From: Treponema bryantii NK4A124
Lineage (GTDB): Bacteria > Spirochaetota > Spirochaetia > Treponematales > Treponemataceae
DNA: 64,000 nucleotides
Direction: 5' to 3'
Assembly: GCF_000421345.1 (NCBI RefSeq)
Contig: NZ_ATWV01000007.1
Coordinates: 1 to 64,000 of the forward strand
Of the stretch, positions 16,191 through 26,800 are shown one piece after another. Position numbers and translations under genes: made by a program. Position 1 is the stretch's first letter; each line of letters starts with the position of its first letter. A model generated the notes under the pieces. The model ran no database searches. It saw nothing but the letters and a program-made list of their open reading frames with translations, and was not told the DNA's origin.

Positions 16191-17666
16191 TTATTTAGCG
16201 AGATATTCGTTTATGCCCGCAGCAGCCTTACGTCCTTCACCCATGGCGAGGATTACTGTAGCGGCACCGAGGACGATGTCGCCGCCGGCCCATACTTTGG
16301 CGTGGTGAGTAGCCTGCTTTTCGTCTACCAGGATGTGACCGCGCTTGTCGGCGTCGAGGCCTGGTGTTGTGCTTACGAGGAGTGGGTTTGAACCGTTTCC
16401 GAGGGCAACAATCATTGCGTCACAAGGAACGTCGTGCTCTGAGCCTGGAATTGGCACTGGAGAGCGGCGGCCAGATTCGTCTGGTTCACCAAGTTCGTAG
16501 CTGAGACAGCGAACACCTACAACCTTACCTTCTTCGTTACCGAGTACTTCTACAGGGTTTTCGAGGAAGCGGAAGTTTACGCCTTCTTCTTCTGCGTGGC
16601 CAATCTCTTCCAGACGGGCAGGCATTTCGTTTCTTGTACGGCGGTAAACTACATCAACAGTTTCTGCTCCAAGGCGGAAGGCCATGCGGGCAGCATCCAT
16701 TGCAACGTTTCCGGCACCACAAACTACTACGTGCTTTGCTTCGTAGATTGGAGTTGCGGCGTGATCTTTATCGTAACCCTTCATAAGGTTTGCACGAGTA
16801 AGATATTCGTTAGCAGAGAATACACCAATAAGGTTTTCTCCAGGAATGTTTAAGAACTTTGGAAGACCTGCACCAGTTCCAACGAAAGCGGCATCAAAGC
16901 CCTTTTCTGAAAGAAGCTGATCCAGAGTATCTGTACGGCCAACAAGGAAGTTTGTTTCAAACTTTACGCCGATTTTCTTAAGATTTTCAATTTCATCCTG
17001 AACGATTTTCTTTGGAAGACGGAATTCAGGAATACCGTACATCATTACACCACCACACTTGTGGAAGGCTTCAAATACAGTAACTTCGTGACCGGCACGT
17101 GCACAGTCTGCAGCAACTGTAAGACCAGCAGGACCAGAACCGATAACTGCAACCTTCTTTCCTGTAGCTGGAGCAACCTCAGGCATTGTAACCTGATTGT
17201 TTTCGCGCTCCCAGTCTGCAACAAAGCGTTCCAGACGGCCGATAGAAACAGCCTTTTCCGGGTTCTTCCAAACCTTACCAACTGTACACTTACCCTGGCA
17301 CTGTTTTTCCTGAGGACAAACACGTCCACAGATTGCAGGCAGAAGGCTAGTCTTTTTGATTGTATCAACAGCGGCCTTAAAGTTTTCGTTAGCGATTTCA
17401 CGGATAAAGCCCGGAATATCAATATTTACAGGGCAGCCTTCCATACAGAAAGGTTTTGCACACTGAAGACAGCGGTTAGCTTCTACAATAGCCTGTTCCT
17501 TTGAAAAACCAAGGGCAACTTCTGCCATCTGGCGGGCACGAGTCTTTGGTTCAAGAGTAGGCATTTCCATCTGAGGAATGGCATTGCGGTCTTTAGCAGT
17601 GAGCTTGCCGTTAGCCTTAATCAAATCATTAATTTTATTAAGTTCTTCTGTTACATTAATTGCCAT
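16191..17666 (-). CDS. nfnB: NfnB-like large subunit (glutamate synthase small-subunit family)
   Basis: 491 residues from the ATG at 17666 (TAGGAG upstream); an in-frame extension to 17699 overlaps the preceding gene. The N-terminal cysteine cluster CLQCAKPFCMEGCPV and later CGRVCPQEKQCQGKC would bind two [4Fe-4S] clusters; two dinucleotide domains follow (GSGPAGLTVAADCA and CGAGNVAMDAARMA). This is the architecture shared by GltD, SudA and NfnB. Since an NfnA-like subunit is encoded 10 bp upstream and no glutamate synthase large subunit is present, NADH-dependent ferredoxin:NADP oxidoreductase is preferred over GltD. It would balance NADH, NADPH and ferredoxin in an anaerobic fermenter. Confidence 0.85.
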   Translation of the reverse strand: MAINVTEELNKINDLIKANGKLTAKDRNAIPQMEMPTLEPKTRARQMAEVALGFSKEQAIVEANRCLQCAKPFCMEGCPVNIDIPGFIREIANENFKAAVDTIKKTSLLPAICGRVCPQEKQCQGKCTVGKVWKNPEKAVSIGRLERFVADWERENNQVTMPEVAPATGKKVAVIGSGPAGLTVAADCARAGHEVTVFEAFHKCGGVMMYGIPEFRLPKKIVQDEIENLKKIGVKFETNFLVGRTDTLDQLLSEKGFDAAFVGTGAGLPKFLNIPGENLIGVFSANEYLTRANLMKGYDKDHAATPIYEAKHVVVCGAGNVAMDAARMAFRLGAETVDVVYRRTRNEMPARLEEIGHAEEEGVNFRFLENPVEVLGNEEGKVVGVRCLSYELGEPDESGRRSPVPIPGSEHDVPCDAMIVALGNGSNPLLVSTTPGLDADKRGHILVDEKQATHHAKVWAGGDIVLGAATVILAMGEGRKAAAGINEYLAK

Positions 17667-17676
17667 TTTCTTGCTC

Positions 17677-18522
17677 CTACTTTTCGATACCAAGACCAAT
17701 CTTGCACTTGTGGAAATCTTCCTGCTCGCGTGGCTTGAAAGATTTCATACGCATCATCATGTTGTCCCAGTCTACAATGTGAGCATCGAACTCAGGACCG
17801 TCTACACAAACGAACTTTGTTTCTCCGCCAACAGATACACGACAGCCACCGCACATTCCGGTTCCGTCAATCATAATTGTGTTCAAAGAAACTGTAGTCT
17901 TAACGCCGTACTCCTTAGTTGTAGCAGCGCAGAACTTCATCATGATTGGAGGTCCGATTGCGATAACTTCAGCAGGTGGACACTGGCTTTCACACATTTC
18001 CTTTACAGGTACTGTAGAAACACCTTGGCGACCTGCAGAACCATCATCAGTCATAATGATTACTTCGTCTGCAAGGGCCTTCATTTCATCAACATAAATC
18101 AAAAGATCTTTATTGCGGGCACAGATAACCATGATTACCTTGTTACCGATAGCCTTGTGAGCCTGAACGATAGGGTAACATGGAGCAACACCAAAACCAC
18201 CACCTACTACAAGTACAGGGCGGTCATATTTTTCGATTTTAGATGGATTTCCAAGAGGACCGAGCACAGCAGGAAGTTCTTCACCAGCCTCTTTCAAAGA
18301 AAGTTTCAAAGTAGATGCACCAACAGCCTGGAAAACGAGAGCAATCCAGCCCTCTTCGGCATTTGCATCAGCGATTGTAAGCGGAATGCGCTCACCAAAG
18401 TCCAGATCAACCTGAACGATAACAAACTGTCCTGCCTTGCGGTTGCGTGCAATTTCAGGAGCAGTAACCTTCATATAAAATACACCGGCAGAAAGCTGTT
18501 TTTTTTCAATAATTTTAAACAT
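17677..18522 (-). CDS. nfnA: NfnA-like small subunit (FAD / [2Fe-2S] oxidoreductase)
   Basis: 281 residues, the usual NfnA/SudB length. FAD-binding beta-barrel at the N-terminus (AGQFVIVQ, ERIPLTI), NAD-binding motif VGGGFGVAPCYPI, and a C-terminal [2Fe-2S] loop with TGMCGGCRV and a later FVCVDGPEFD. Resembles PyrK, but the pairing with the large subunit points to the bifurcating complex. AGAGGAC precedes the ATG. Confidence 0.87.
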   Translation of the reverse strand: MFKIIEKKQLSAGVFYMKVTAPEIARNRKAGQFVIVQVDLDFGERIPLTIADANAEEGWIALVFQAVGASTLKLSLKEAGEELPAVLGPLGNPSKIEKYDRPVLVVGGGFGVAPCYPIVQAHKAIGNKVIMVICARNKDLLIYVDEMKALADEVIIMTDDGSAGRQGVSTVPVKEMCESQCPPAEVIAIGPPIMMKFCAATTKEYGVKTTVSLNTIMIDGTGMCGGCRVSVGGETKFVCVDGPEFDAHIVDWDNMMMRMKSFKPREQEDFHKCKIGLGIEK

Positions 18523-18564
18523 CTTCAGTCCTCTTAAAAAACAAATAGTAAATTATTTTACAAT

Positions 18565-18604
18565 AAAAAAACGCGATGGGCAACATGCACCATCGCGTTT
18601 TTTT
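18565..18604 (-). terminator. Intrinsic terminator of the envelope-protein operon
   Basis: 15-bp stem including CGCGATGG / CCATCGCG with a 10-nt loop and A/T tracts at both ends, located 17 bp after the stop codon at 18621. Confidence 0.9.
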
Positions 18605-18620
18605 ATGAAAAGGATTTTTT

Positions 18621-19829
18621 TTAGAATCCAAAAGTTACATAAGTATAAACACCAATTCCGGCGACAGACAGACTCTTTATGAAGTTTGAAGACTGTGTCG
18701 AAATACCAAGATCAAGCTGGAATACACGAACATTCAAAGTAGTACCAAACTGATGAATAAAGATCTGATCTGTATACTCTGTTGAAACTCCAACCTTTAA
18801 GATATTAATGAGATTAAGATTAATTCCAAGGTAGTATTCAGGATAGAATGATGCACTGTCGCTGAATGGTCTGCGTACTCCAAAACCGGCACCTGCACGG
18901 GCTGTAAACAATGAACCAAGAAGATTCTTGTCTGCATAAATGTTCAACTTGAGCGGACGAGTTACAGCAAGATCAGACTCTTCATTTGTAACAACAGTGT
19001 CTGATTTGTTGCTTTCAGAGCTGCCAAAATCTGTAAACTTCATAGCGTATCCTGATCCCTGCTGAATATCAGCTCTGTGATACAGATGTCCAGGAATAAG
19101 AGGAATGCGGCAGGTTGCCTCAAGAGCAAGGGTACCAGTCAACTGATATGAAACTCCACCACCAATATCAAATCCATAGCCTCTTGCCAGTGCTGTAGAC
19201 AGCTGTGTAGAATCAAGCGAAATCTCTCCATCTCTTGACTCTAAGTCAGAAATAGAATAAACAGTCATGTTTGTATTCATATTTACAAAGAGGTTTCCGT
19301 CTGAATCATTAACGACATTTATAGTTCCTCCACTGTCACGAATTGAAAGGAGTGGCAGGAATACAGCCGGCTGAACATTAATCTTAAACTTTCCAAGTCT
19401 GAAGCCTACATCAACCTTTGAAAAAGCAAATATATCAGCATCTGTTTTGAAAGAAAAATCCATAGGTTCGCCAATGGTATTACCATAACCAAGGAAATCA
19501 AAAAGATCGTCTCCAACAGTCATGCTAGAATATACTTCTGAACCTGTAGAAAATCCTACATGAATATCTCTGATATTGATATTAAAAGCTATAGATGGCT
19601 GAGCATCTGCACGGATATTAAATCCACTGTCAGGACATTCATTAGCAATTTTTCTAAGATCGACAACAAGATCCTTCTTCAGAAAATCGTTGAGGCCAAA
19701 AAGGTTATTTGAAAAATCAGCCTCAGCTCCAACTTTTACTTCAAAAAAACGCTGAGAGAAGAAGTTCTTTGAAAAGGCAGCTGTAGTGATAACTGAAACT
19801 GCAAATATACAAGCAAGTAATTTTTTCAT
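18621..19829 (-). CDS. Putative outer-membrane beta-barrel protein
   Basis: 402 residues. Signal peptide MKKLLACIFAVSVITTAAFS, then alternating hydrophobic/polar strands separated by turns, ending in an aromatic phenylalanine (YVTFGF), all typical of outer-membrane barrels. Many strands are recognisable in the second half (YYLGINLNLINILKVGV). Family unknown to me. GGGGGTAGG precedes the ATG, 11 bp after the stop of the upstream lipoprotein gene, so both are expressed together and may form one complex. Strong terminator follows. Confidence 0.65.
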   Translation of the reverse strand: MKKLLACIFAVSVITTAAFSKNFFSQRFFEVKVGAEADFSNNLFGLNDFLKKDLVVDLRKIANECPDSGFNIRADAQPSIAFNINIRDIHVGFSTGSEVYSSMTVGDDLFDFLGYGNTIGEPMDFSFKTDADIFAFSKVDVGFRLGKFKINVQPAVFLPLLSIRDSGGTINVVNDSDGNLFVNMNTNMTVYSISDLESRDGEISLDSTQLSTALARGYGFDIGGGVSYQLTGTLALEATCRIPLIPGHLYHRADIQQGSGYAMKFTDFGSSESNKSDTVVTNEESDLAVTRPLKLNIYADKNLLGSLFTARAGAGFGVRRPFSDSASFYPEYYLGINLNLINILKVGVSTEYTDQIFIHQFGTTLNVRVFQLDLGISTQSSNFIKSLSVAGIGVYTYVTFGF

Positions 19830-19840
19830 ATCCTACCCCC

Positions 19841-21166
19841 TTATTTTACCTGAACAGTTCCATTAGTTGTAAAACCGATTTCGATATTCATATCAATTTT
19901 CTTTTCACGAGGAATTGAGAATCGTGTATCTTTATTGATAAAAATCTTAAAGTTAGGATTGATTTGAGATGCAGCCTTCATTCTCTGAATTGTAGTCTGC
20001 TTCAATTCCATAACACTCTTATCATCTTCTGTAATATTCTTGCCTTTTTCAACAAACTTTATTTCAGTTCCTCTTTCATAATTGCCGTCACCAACAAGGT
20101 CGATTCCAAGTGACATACCTGCCGAAGAATAAAGCGGAAGATTATAAATAATATATTTGAATGAAACTGCATCCATAACATTCAGATATTTAGAGAATTC
20201 ATTTTCTTTTGTTTCTGTTACAGCGTCGTTGCTGGTTTCTGTTGCTTCAGCTGCTTCTTCTGAGCCGCCAGACATCTTATTTACGTCCATTGCGACATCT
20301 TCAAGAACGTCAAAGTACAGTGGAAGGTCGATTACGGCGTAAATTTGTATTGCAATACCATGTTCGTTTGCATATGCAACATCAAAACCTCGTTTAGCTT
20401 TTACGGCTGACAATTCATATGAAATACACAACTGTGACTCTTCCGGAATATTCTGCATGTTCAAATAGTCAGTAACAAAAACTTTGTTTACATAAGATGT
20501 ATTGTCAAAATTTGTAATTACTGTATTATCTTCCATCTGAAAAGCAGGCTTAGGTTTATTTTCTATTCCATTATCAAAAATTACTTCTGGAGTAGTATTT
20601 TGAACCGGAGTGCTGTCTTTTGTTCCATAGAACATTTTCAATTCTACATTGGCATCCAGCCCTTCAGGCATAACACAATATAAATACATTGGAACTGAAG
20701 CAAACTTGATCTTACCTTCCAGGTCATTACCCATTGAAGAAGCCATATCGACAAGAATTGTTGAAGGATTAAAATCGAGACCAACAGTAGCAGTACTATT
20801 TTCAAGAGTATTAATTGGTACATCATCGGTTACTTCTGTTATTGATCCAAACACAGATGAAGATTTAGCTGTATCGCTAGATACTACCGTAGCATCAAGT
20901 ACCTTTAAATCCAGCAGATAATGCTGGGTATTTTTATCGATTTTTCCAGGGAAATAATCGTACTTTGCAACGTTTGCAACTCCGTCCGAATTACCCAGCA
21001 TAGAATCCTTATCCATGCTTTCATCAAGGTCATTTGTAAAATTACCTAAAGAAAAACTGTAATCTGCTTCTGTTTTTACAGCTACAGTCTGTGGAATCTG
21101 CCAGGAACAACCGGCAAATGCCATAACAACGCCCATAGAAATTATAGCTTTCGCTATTTTTTTCAT
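19841..21166 (-). CDS. Lipoprotein of unknown function
   Basis: 441 residues from the ATG at 21166, which is preceded by a near-perfect AGGAGGTG; the in-frame ATG at 21208 would bury this site. Lipobox AFAGC gives acylated Cys at about 19. The mature protein is rich in D, T and N without recognised domains, with a Glu/Ala/Thr-rich linker (EEAAEATETSNDAVTETKEN) near the centre. First gene of a two-gene operon with the beta-barrel-like protein. Confidence 0.75.
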   Translation of the reverse strand: MKKIAKAIISMGVVMAFAGCSWQIPQTVAVKTEADYSFSLGNFTNDLDESMDKDSMLGNSDGVANVAKYDYFPGKIDKNTQHYLLDLKVLDATVVSSDTAKSSSVFGSITEVTDDVPINTLENSTATVGLDFNPSTILVDMASSMGNDLEGKIKFASVPMYLYCVMPEGLDANVELKMFYGTKDSTPVQNTTPEVIFDNGIENKPKPAFQMEDNTVITNFDNTSYVNKVFVTDYLNMQNIPEESQLCISYELSAVKAKRGFDVAYANEHGIAIQIYAVIDLPLYFDVLEDVAMDVNKMSGGSEEAAEATETSNDAVTETKENEFSKYLNVMDAVSFKYIIYNLPLYSSAGMSLGIDLVGDGNYERGTEIKFVEKGKNITEDDKSVMELKQTTIQRMKAASQINPNFKIFINKDTRFSIPREKKIDMNIEIGFTTNGTVQVK

Positions 21167-21271
21167 AAGACACCTCCTGAAACCGCAGTTTCTGCGGAAA
21201 ACTCTCATAGATATAACAATTTTCGGATTAAATTAAAAAGACTTTTTGTATTTTTAAATTGTACTCCTCTC

Positions 21272-21304
21272 TCGTGCCTATGGATTATAACACATAAGGC
21301 ACGA
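21272..21304 (-). promoter_or_regulatory. Promoter with flanking inverted repeat
   Basis: On the minus strand the arms TCGTGCCTTATG and CATAGGCACGA (one bulge) flank TGTTATAATCC, whose TATAAT is a likely -10 box for the lipoprotein operon. The arrangement looks like an operator. Confidence 0.4.
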
Positions 21305-21332
21305 AAAAAGAACACTTTTAGATGTTTTTTTG

Positions 21333-23741
21333 CTACTTTTTATTGTTGAAAAAAGCCGCAAATGGATTATAGCTCATTCCATCGTCATCACGGTCGGCCC
21401 GGTGGTTGAGTGAACGCGAAGCGTTTGTATCGAAGCCACCTTTTGATGAGGCACCGCCCTTCTTTACTACTACTACGCGGCGGCCTGTGCCATTTCCACT
21501 GCCTGAAGCGCCATCGCGTGGACTGTCGCGGCGGACAGAGCTCTTCTGGCCAGTACCTGCACGGCTTGCTGCATCACTCTTAAGGGAAAGTGCAATGCGG
21601 CGGCGGTCGCGGTCAAGTTCAATAATAGTAAACTCGTGAACATCACCGACCTTTACAACGTCCATAGGGTTTTCTACGAAGCTGTCTGAAAGCTCACTAA
21701 GGTGAACGAGACCTGTTTCGTGGAGGCCGATGTCAACAAAGGCACCAAAATCTACTACGTTTTTGATTTTTCCGGTTACCTTCATTCCTTCCTTGAGGTC
21801 TTCGAACTGCAAAACACCCTTCTGCATGATTGGAGCAGGATAGCCGTCGCGAGGGTCGCGGTTTGGCTTCTGAAGTTCGTCAACGATGTCTTTTACAGTT
21901 GTTTCGCCTATGTTATATTTTTCTGCAAGCTTTTTGATTAAGTCTGCAGGAACCTTTTCTTTTTTCTGAATATATGGAAGAACCTCGCGGGCTGCGTCGT
22001 AGTTTTCAGGGTGAACCCAGGTATTGTCCAGCGGGTCTGAGCTTTCTGCAATCTTAAGGAAGCCGGCACACTGCTCAAAGGCTTTTGGTCCAAGGCCAGG
22101 TACGTTTTTAAGGTCTTCGCGGCTCTTGATTTTGCCGTTCTGGTCGCGGTAGGCAACAATTTTCTTTGCTGTAGTGGCGTTGATGCCCGAAACGTACTTC
22201 AAAAGTGAGTAGGACGCAGTATTGAGGTTTACCCCAACGTTATTTACAACCGAGCCTACAACTTCATCAAGCTGTTCAGCAAGCTTTTTCTGATTTACAT
22301 CGTGCTGATAAAGGCCTACACCAATTGCCTTAGGGTCAATTTTAACGAGTTCGCTGAGTGGGTCCTGCAGGCGGCGACCCATAGAGATGGCACCACGAAT
22401 TGTAAGGTCCAGATCCGGGAATTCTTCGCGGGCAATATCACTTGCCGAATAAACCGAAGCACCTGATTCATCAACTACGGTGTAAACTACATCATTATAG
22501 TTATCGCTGATAACCTTGCTTACGATTGCCTGAACTTCCTGTGAGCCGGTACCGTTACCAACTGCAACTACCTGAATGTCGTATTTGTCGATGGCGTCGT
22601 TAATCATTTTGTAAGAGCCGTCCGGGTCTGTAACCTGAAAGAACTTAAAGTAGCCGAGGTACTTACCTGTTTCGTCGAGGGCAGCACACTTTGTACCTGT
22701 ACGAATACCAGGGTCAACACCAAGCACGCGACTTCCCTTAATTGGCTGGGTCATCAAAAGGTTTTTGAGGTTTTCGCTGAAGATACCGATTCCGTGAACA
22801 TCAGCCTCGTCTGCTTCGTCACTACGGATTTCGCGCACAACGGCAGGACTCAAAAGACGAACAACGCCGTCTTCAATAGCATCTTTATGATAGTTATTGT
22901 GAATGTCTGCACGACGCTGCAAATCAGCAATTGCTGCATCTACATCAACATCAATAGTAACTTCAAGGGCACCTTCGCGCTCGCCGCGGTTAATTGCGAG
23001 AATGCGGTGTGGTTTTACCTCGTTCAAAGGCTCACTGTAATCCCAGTACATTTTGTAGGTAGAAGTATTCTCTGCAACGGCAGCATCCTGTCCCTCAGGA
23101 ACGATACCCTTTGTTTTAATTGTACCGGTTCTCATATAAAGGTCGTGAATTGCTTCGCGGTTAGAAGTTTCCTGGGAAACACGCTCTGCTATGATATCTT
23201 TTGCACCGGTGAGGGCGTCAGCGGCCGACTCCACATTCAAAGCCGGGTCTTCATTATCAGTTTTAATAAACTTTTCTGCTTCCTTCTCGCAGGCAGCGTC
23301 ATCATTATCAGCCAAAATAAAATCAGCCAGAGGCTCAAGTCCCTTTTCTGCGGCAATCATTCCGCGGGTCTTCTTCTTTTTCTTGAATGGAGCCCAAAGG
23401 TCTTCAAGGGCAGTCATTGTAGTAGCCGACATAACGGCGTTATACAAAGTTTCAGTAAGTTTTCCCTGAGCAAAAATGCCTTTTACAATTTCAAGGCGGC
23501 GGTCTTCAAGGTTATGATATGATTTATAGAGGTGGTCACAGTCGCGAACCTGAACCTCATCAAGATTGTCATGCTTTTCCTTGCGGTAACGGCTGATGAA
23601 TGGGATTGTACATCCTTCTTCAACCAGGCTGATAACAGCACTCACCTGCTGCACGCGGATATTAAGTTCTTCCGCGATTTTTTTCATAATTTCCACTTCA
23701 TTAACTGAAAGTGCGTCGATAGTTTCTTGTGTAAATTCCAT
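21333..23741 (-). CDS. tex: Tex-family RNA-binding protein
   Basis: 802 residues, the usual Tex length. N-terminal helical region, YqgF-like domain around GVDPGIRTGTKCAALDE, helix-hairpin-helix pair around VSGINATTAKKIVAYR and NVPGLGPKAFEQCAGF, and a C-terminal S1 domain (GMKVTGKIKNVVDFGAFVDI onward). Tex binds nucleic acid and affects transcription. The tail beyond S1 is basic and Gly-rich and contains GGFDTNASRSLNH, which is a translated family A palindrome (21401-21440) read in a stop-free frame. TACAAT lies 10 nt before the ATG, with no obvious Shine-Dalgarno. Confidence 0.95.
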   Translation of the reverse strand: MEFTQETIDALSVNEVEIMKKIAEELNIRVQQVSAVISLVEEGCTIPFISRYRKEKHDNLDEVQVRDCDHLYKSYHNLEDRRLEIVKGIFAQGKLTETLYNAVMSATTMTALEDLWAPFKKKKKTRGMIAAEKGLEPLADFILADNDDAACEKEAEKFIKTDNEDPALNVESAADALTGAKDIIAERVSQETSNREAIHDLYMRTGTIKTKGIVPEGQDAAVAENTSTYKMYWDYSEPLNEVKPHRILAINRGEREGALEVTIDVDVDAAIADLQRRADIHNNYHKDAIEDGVVRLLSPAVVREIRSDEADEADVHGIGIFSENLKNLLMTQPIKGSRVLGVDPGIRTGTKCAALDETGKYLGYFKFFQVTDPDGSYKMINDAIDKYDIQVVAVGNGTGSQEVQAIVSKVISDNYNDVVYTVVDESGASVYSASDIAREEFPDLDLTIRGAISMGRRLQDPLSELVKIDPKAIGVGLYQHDVNQKKLAEQLDEVVGSVVNNVGVNLNTASYSLLKYVSGINATTAKKIVAYRDQNGKIKSREDLKNVPGLGPKAFEQCAGFLKIAESSDPLDNTWVHPENYDAAREVLPYIQKKEKVPADLIKKLAEKYNIGETTVKDIVDELQKPNRDPRDGYPAPIMQKGVLQFEDLKEGMKVTGKIKNVVDFGAFVDIGLHETGLVHLSELSDSFVENPMDVVKVGDVHEFTIIELDRDRRRIALSLKSDAASRAGTGQKSSVRRDSPRDGASGSGNGTGRRVVVVKKGGASSKGGFDTNASRSLNHRADRDDDGMSYNPFAAFFNNKK
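21401..21440. repeat. Family A palindrome inside tex
   Basis: 40-bp copy in the disordered C-terminal tail of Tex, read as GGFDTNASRSLNH. Core AACGCGAAGCGTT is self-complementary; the right arm has one change (GCCACC). Confidence 0.92.
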
Positions 23742-23751
23742 AGTGGGAGTA

Positions 23752-23781
23752 ATTGTAGTGAAAAGAAGATTGTCGGGTCAA
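23752..23781 (-). promoter_or_regulatory. Promoter of tex (leaderless type)
   Basis: TTGACC and TACAAT with 18 bp spacing on the minus strand; ATG 10 nt after the -10 box. Confidence 0.55.
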
Positions 23782-23812
23782 GTCCGAAAATCTCAGAACC
23801 ATTTTATTTCTT

Positions 23813-26800
23813 CTACGCTGCAATTGCTCCATGCAATACATCAATCAATTCAAACACTGCGTCCGAATTATCATCAAAGATTTCTGTGTAATCAAGATTA
23901 TTAAATGGTGCGTTTGAAATAATATTTGCTGGAACTATGTCGCCATTTTGTAATACATAAGTAACAATATGATGCAGGAACTCTTCCTGTGCAGAGTTAA
24001 AATTGTACTTTGACAAATATTCACTGAATATCTTATTTACAGCTTCTACATCAAGCCCTACAATCTTTCGTACAAAAACTGGCAGTGGTACACCATTTGC
24101 AATTTCTTCGTATTCTTCTTCAGAACCAAGTTCTTCACATAGAATATGCTGTAAAATATCGATATCCTTTTCTGTAATTGGAACAATGTTTTTGATTTTC
24201 CAGATAACAGCAGAATCATTGTTTTCAGCAAGGTAATCCAATACTCGCTGTTTGTAACTCTTAATACTTGGAGTTACATGGGTACCAGTCTTATCCTTAT
24301 CAACAAGTTCATCTTCAAAATTTGTAACTTTGATAGGTGGTTTGATTTCAACCAGAAATTTCATCAAATCGCGTACTTCTGTTCTGACAAACTCAAGTTT
24401 ATCTAGGCTTCTTTCCTGCCAAAACTCGGTAGAAATAATTTTCTTTAAGCTCTCAGTCTTTGCCGCGATCTGAGGAATCTGAGCTTTTTCCAGGAGCTGA
24501 TAACATACAGTTGTTACTTTCTCAACAGCTTTGTTATAATCCTTTTCCCCAATGATTTCGGTAAGTTCCATGTTGAATAACCAGGCATCAAAGGTTTTTG
24601 CATATATATCATCTGCTTCACTTTCAACAAGATATGTAATCTGAGATTTTATCTGAGCAACCTTCAATTTATGCAAATCATACCACTCAGTTTCGTTTGA
24701 GTATTTGTCCACATAAGCAATTTCCCAGTTTACATTTACAAGATGACGATTCAAGCCTTTTACACAAGTCCATAGTTCTTTACGCCATTTGTCATAATAC
24801 TTTTTATGATCTGGATTTTCCTGATGTTCAATTCCTTGAAGAGCTGCAACCATATCAAGCTTAAGATTAAAAATTCGTTCTGTAATTGAAAGTGTATGCT
24901 TTGGAATAACTCCCTTAGGGTTCATGCTGAAGAATGAAAAGTTATCGCAGAAATCAACAATAAAGAAGCCTTGTTTTGAATCATAATCTTTGCATTCAAC
25001 TGGTTCTGCAGGTTCACTCTGCTCATGTTTTCCAAAAGTAGAAGCATCTGGAGAGAATACTTCAAAGTTTTTACAGATACGAGTTCCGCGACCTATCATT
25101 TGCCAGAACTTAATAGGAGAACGTACTCTCTTAAAGAAAACAAGATTTAAAACTTCAGGAACATCAACTCCTGTATCAAGCATATCAACACTAACAGCAA
25201 TTACAGGTTCTTTATTTGGAACCTTAAAGTCATCAATTATGGCACTTGCATAATTAACAGAATAGTCTATCAGCTGACAGTAAGTGTCTCCTTTTTCTGG
25301 ATATAAATACTTAAAACGCTCAACAATTTTTACCGCATGCTCATGGTCCACTGCAAACAAAATTGTTTTTCCAAGCTCCTCGCCACCTTTTGTTCTAAGA
25401 CCTTGTGTCATCAATGTATTGATAACCAAATCTATGGTAGGAAGATTTATTATGTTTCTGTAAAATTCATCATGCGGGATTTCTTGAGGCATAACACCGT
25501 CTTCTGTAAATTCATCCTCATATTCTGATTTTTCTGAATCAGATAAATCAGAATACTTAAGCCCTCTTTTTAAAAGTTTTGTTGTCTTATCAATTACAGT
25601 ATAATCAACAAGGAAGCCTTCTCTTACTGCAGTTTCATAATCATATTCATAAGTTGGTTTGTTTTTATCTACACCGAACAGAGTATAAGTATCTGCATCA
25701 ACCTGGTCTTTTGGCGTGGCTGTTAATCCCAGAACCAGCGAATCAAAATATCTTAAGATTGCAAGGTATTTGTTATAAACAGAACGGTGACATTCATCAA
25801 CAATTATCAAATCAAAATGACCTACTCCGAACTTTCTTTCATCAGCATCTATCAGGTTTAAGATACTCGGATAAGTTGAAACAACAATACGTGCATTTGG
25901 ATCTAACTCTGTAGGTGAGCCAGAATAAACTGCACAACGTGAAGAATCCGGCAAATGTTTTTCAAATGCTTTAAATGCCTGGCTTACAAGTTCCTTTCTG
26001 TCTGCCAAAAATAAAACATGCTCTATCCAGTCATTACGCATTAAGATATCAACAAGAGAAATTGCAAAACGAGTTTTTCCAGTTCCTGTTGCCATTACAT
26101 TTAAGGCACTACGGCGTTTTGCAGAATATGCATCACATACTGCAGTACATGCCATCTGAATAAATGGACGATCAGAAATATTTGTGTCTACACGATTATC
26201 TGTAATTTTATCTAGTTTTCTCTTTACTATAAGCGAATGTAACTCTTCTTTAGAATAATACCCAAAGACTCTTCTTGCAGGATATCCGCCATCCACCATA
26301 TAAATCTGATACCCGTTAGTATAGAAGATTATAGGACAGACATTATATGTTTTTTCCAAACAGTCAGCATAAAGACGAGCCTGAACACTTCCGGCATCTA
26401 CATCTTTTGATGTACGTTTAGCTTCAATGACTGCAAGTGGTTTATTATCATCATCAAAAAGAACATAATCCGCAAAACCATCACCACTTGTAGAAGGCAT
26501 TCCTTTTACAGGGATTTCAATACTTGCAGTTCCAGCTTTTATAAGGCCTTTTGATTGACATACAGTCCAGCCAGCTTCTCGAAGTGCCGTATCAATAAAG
26601 ATCTTACGAGTCTCAGCTTCTGAAAAATCAATTGATGAAGACATTTTTGAAGAAGTATCTATTTTCTTCTTATAGCCTTCAAAATCTTTTTTAACAATTA
26701 CAACTTTATATTTTTTCTTTGGCTGCCCGTTTGAATCAAGGCTAACAGGTTCAGGAGTAACAGGACTGGCTGATGGGATTTTTGATTTATCAAAAACAGG

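Noticed and set aside
16191-17666. GltD (glutamate synthase small subunit)
   Set aside because: No large subunit is nearby while an NfnA-like partner is encoded 10 bp upstream, which favours the NfnAB complex.
17578-18537. 319-codon open frame on the + strand over nfnA
   Set aside because: Antisense shadow of a clear enzyme gene; sequence shows no protein family features.
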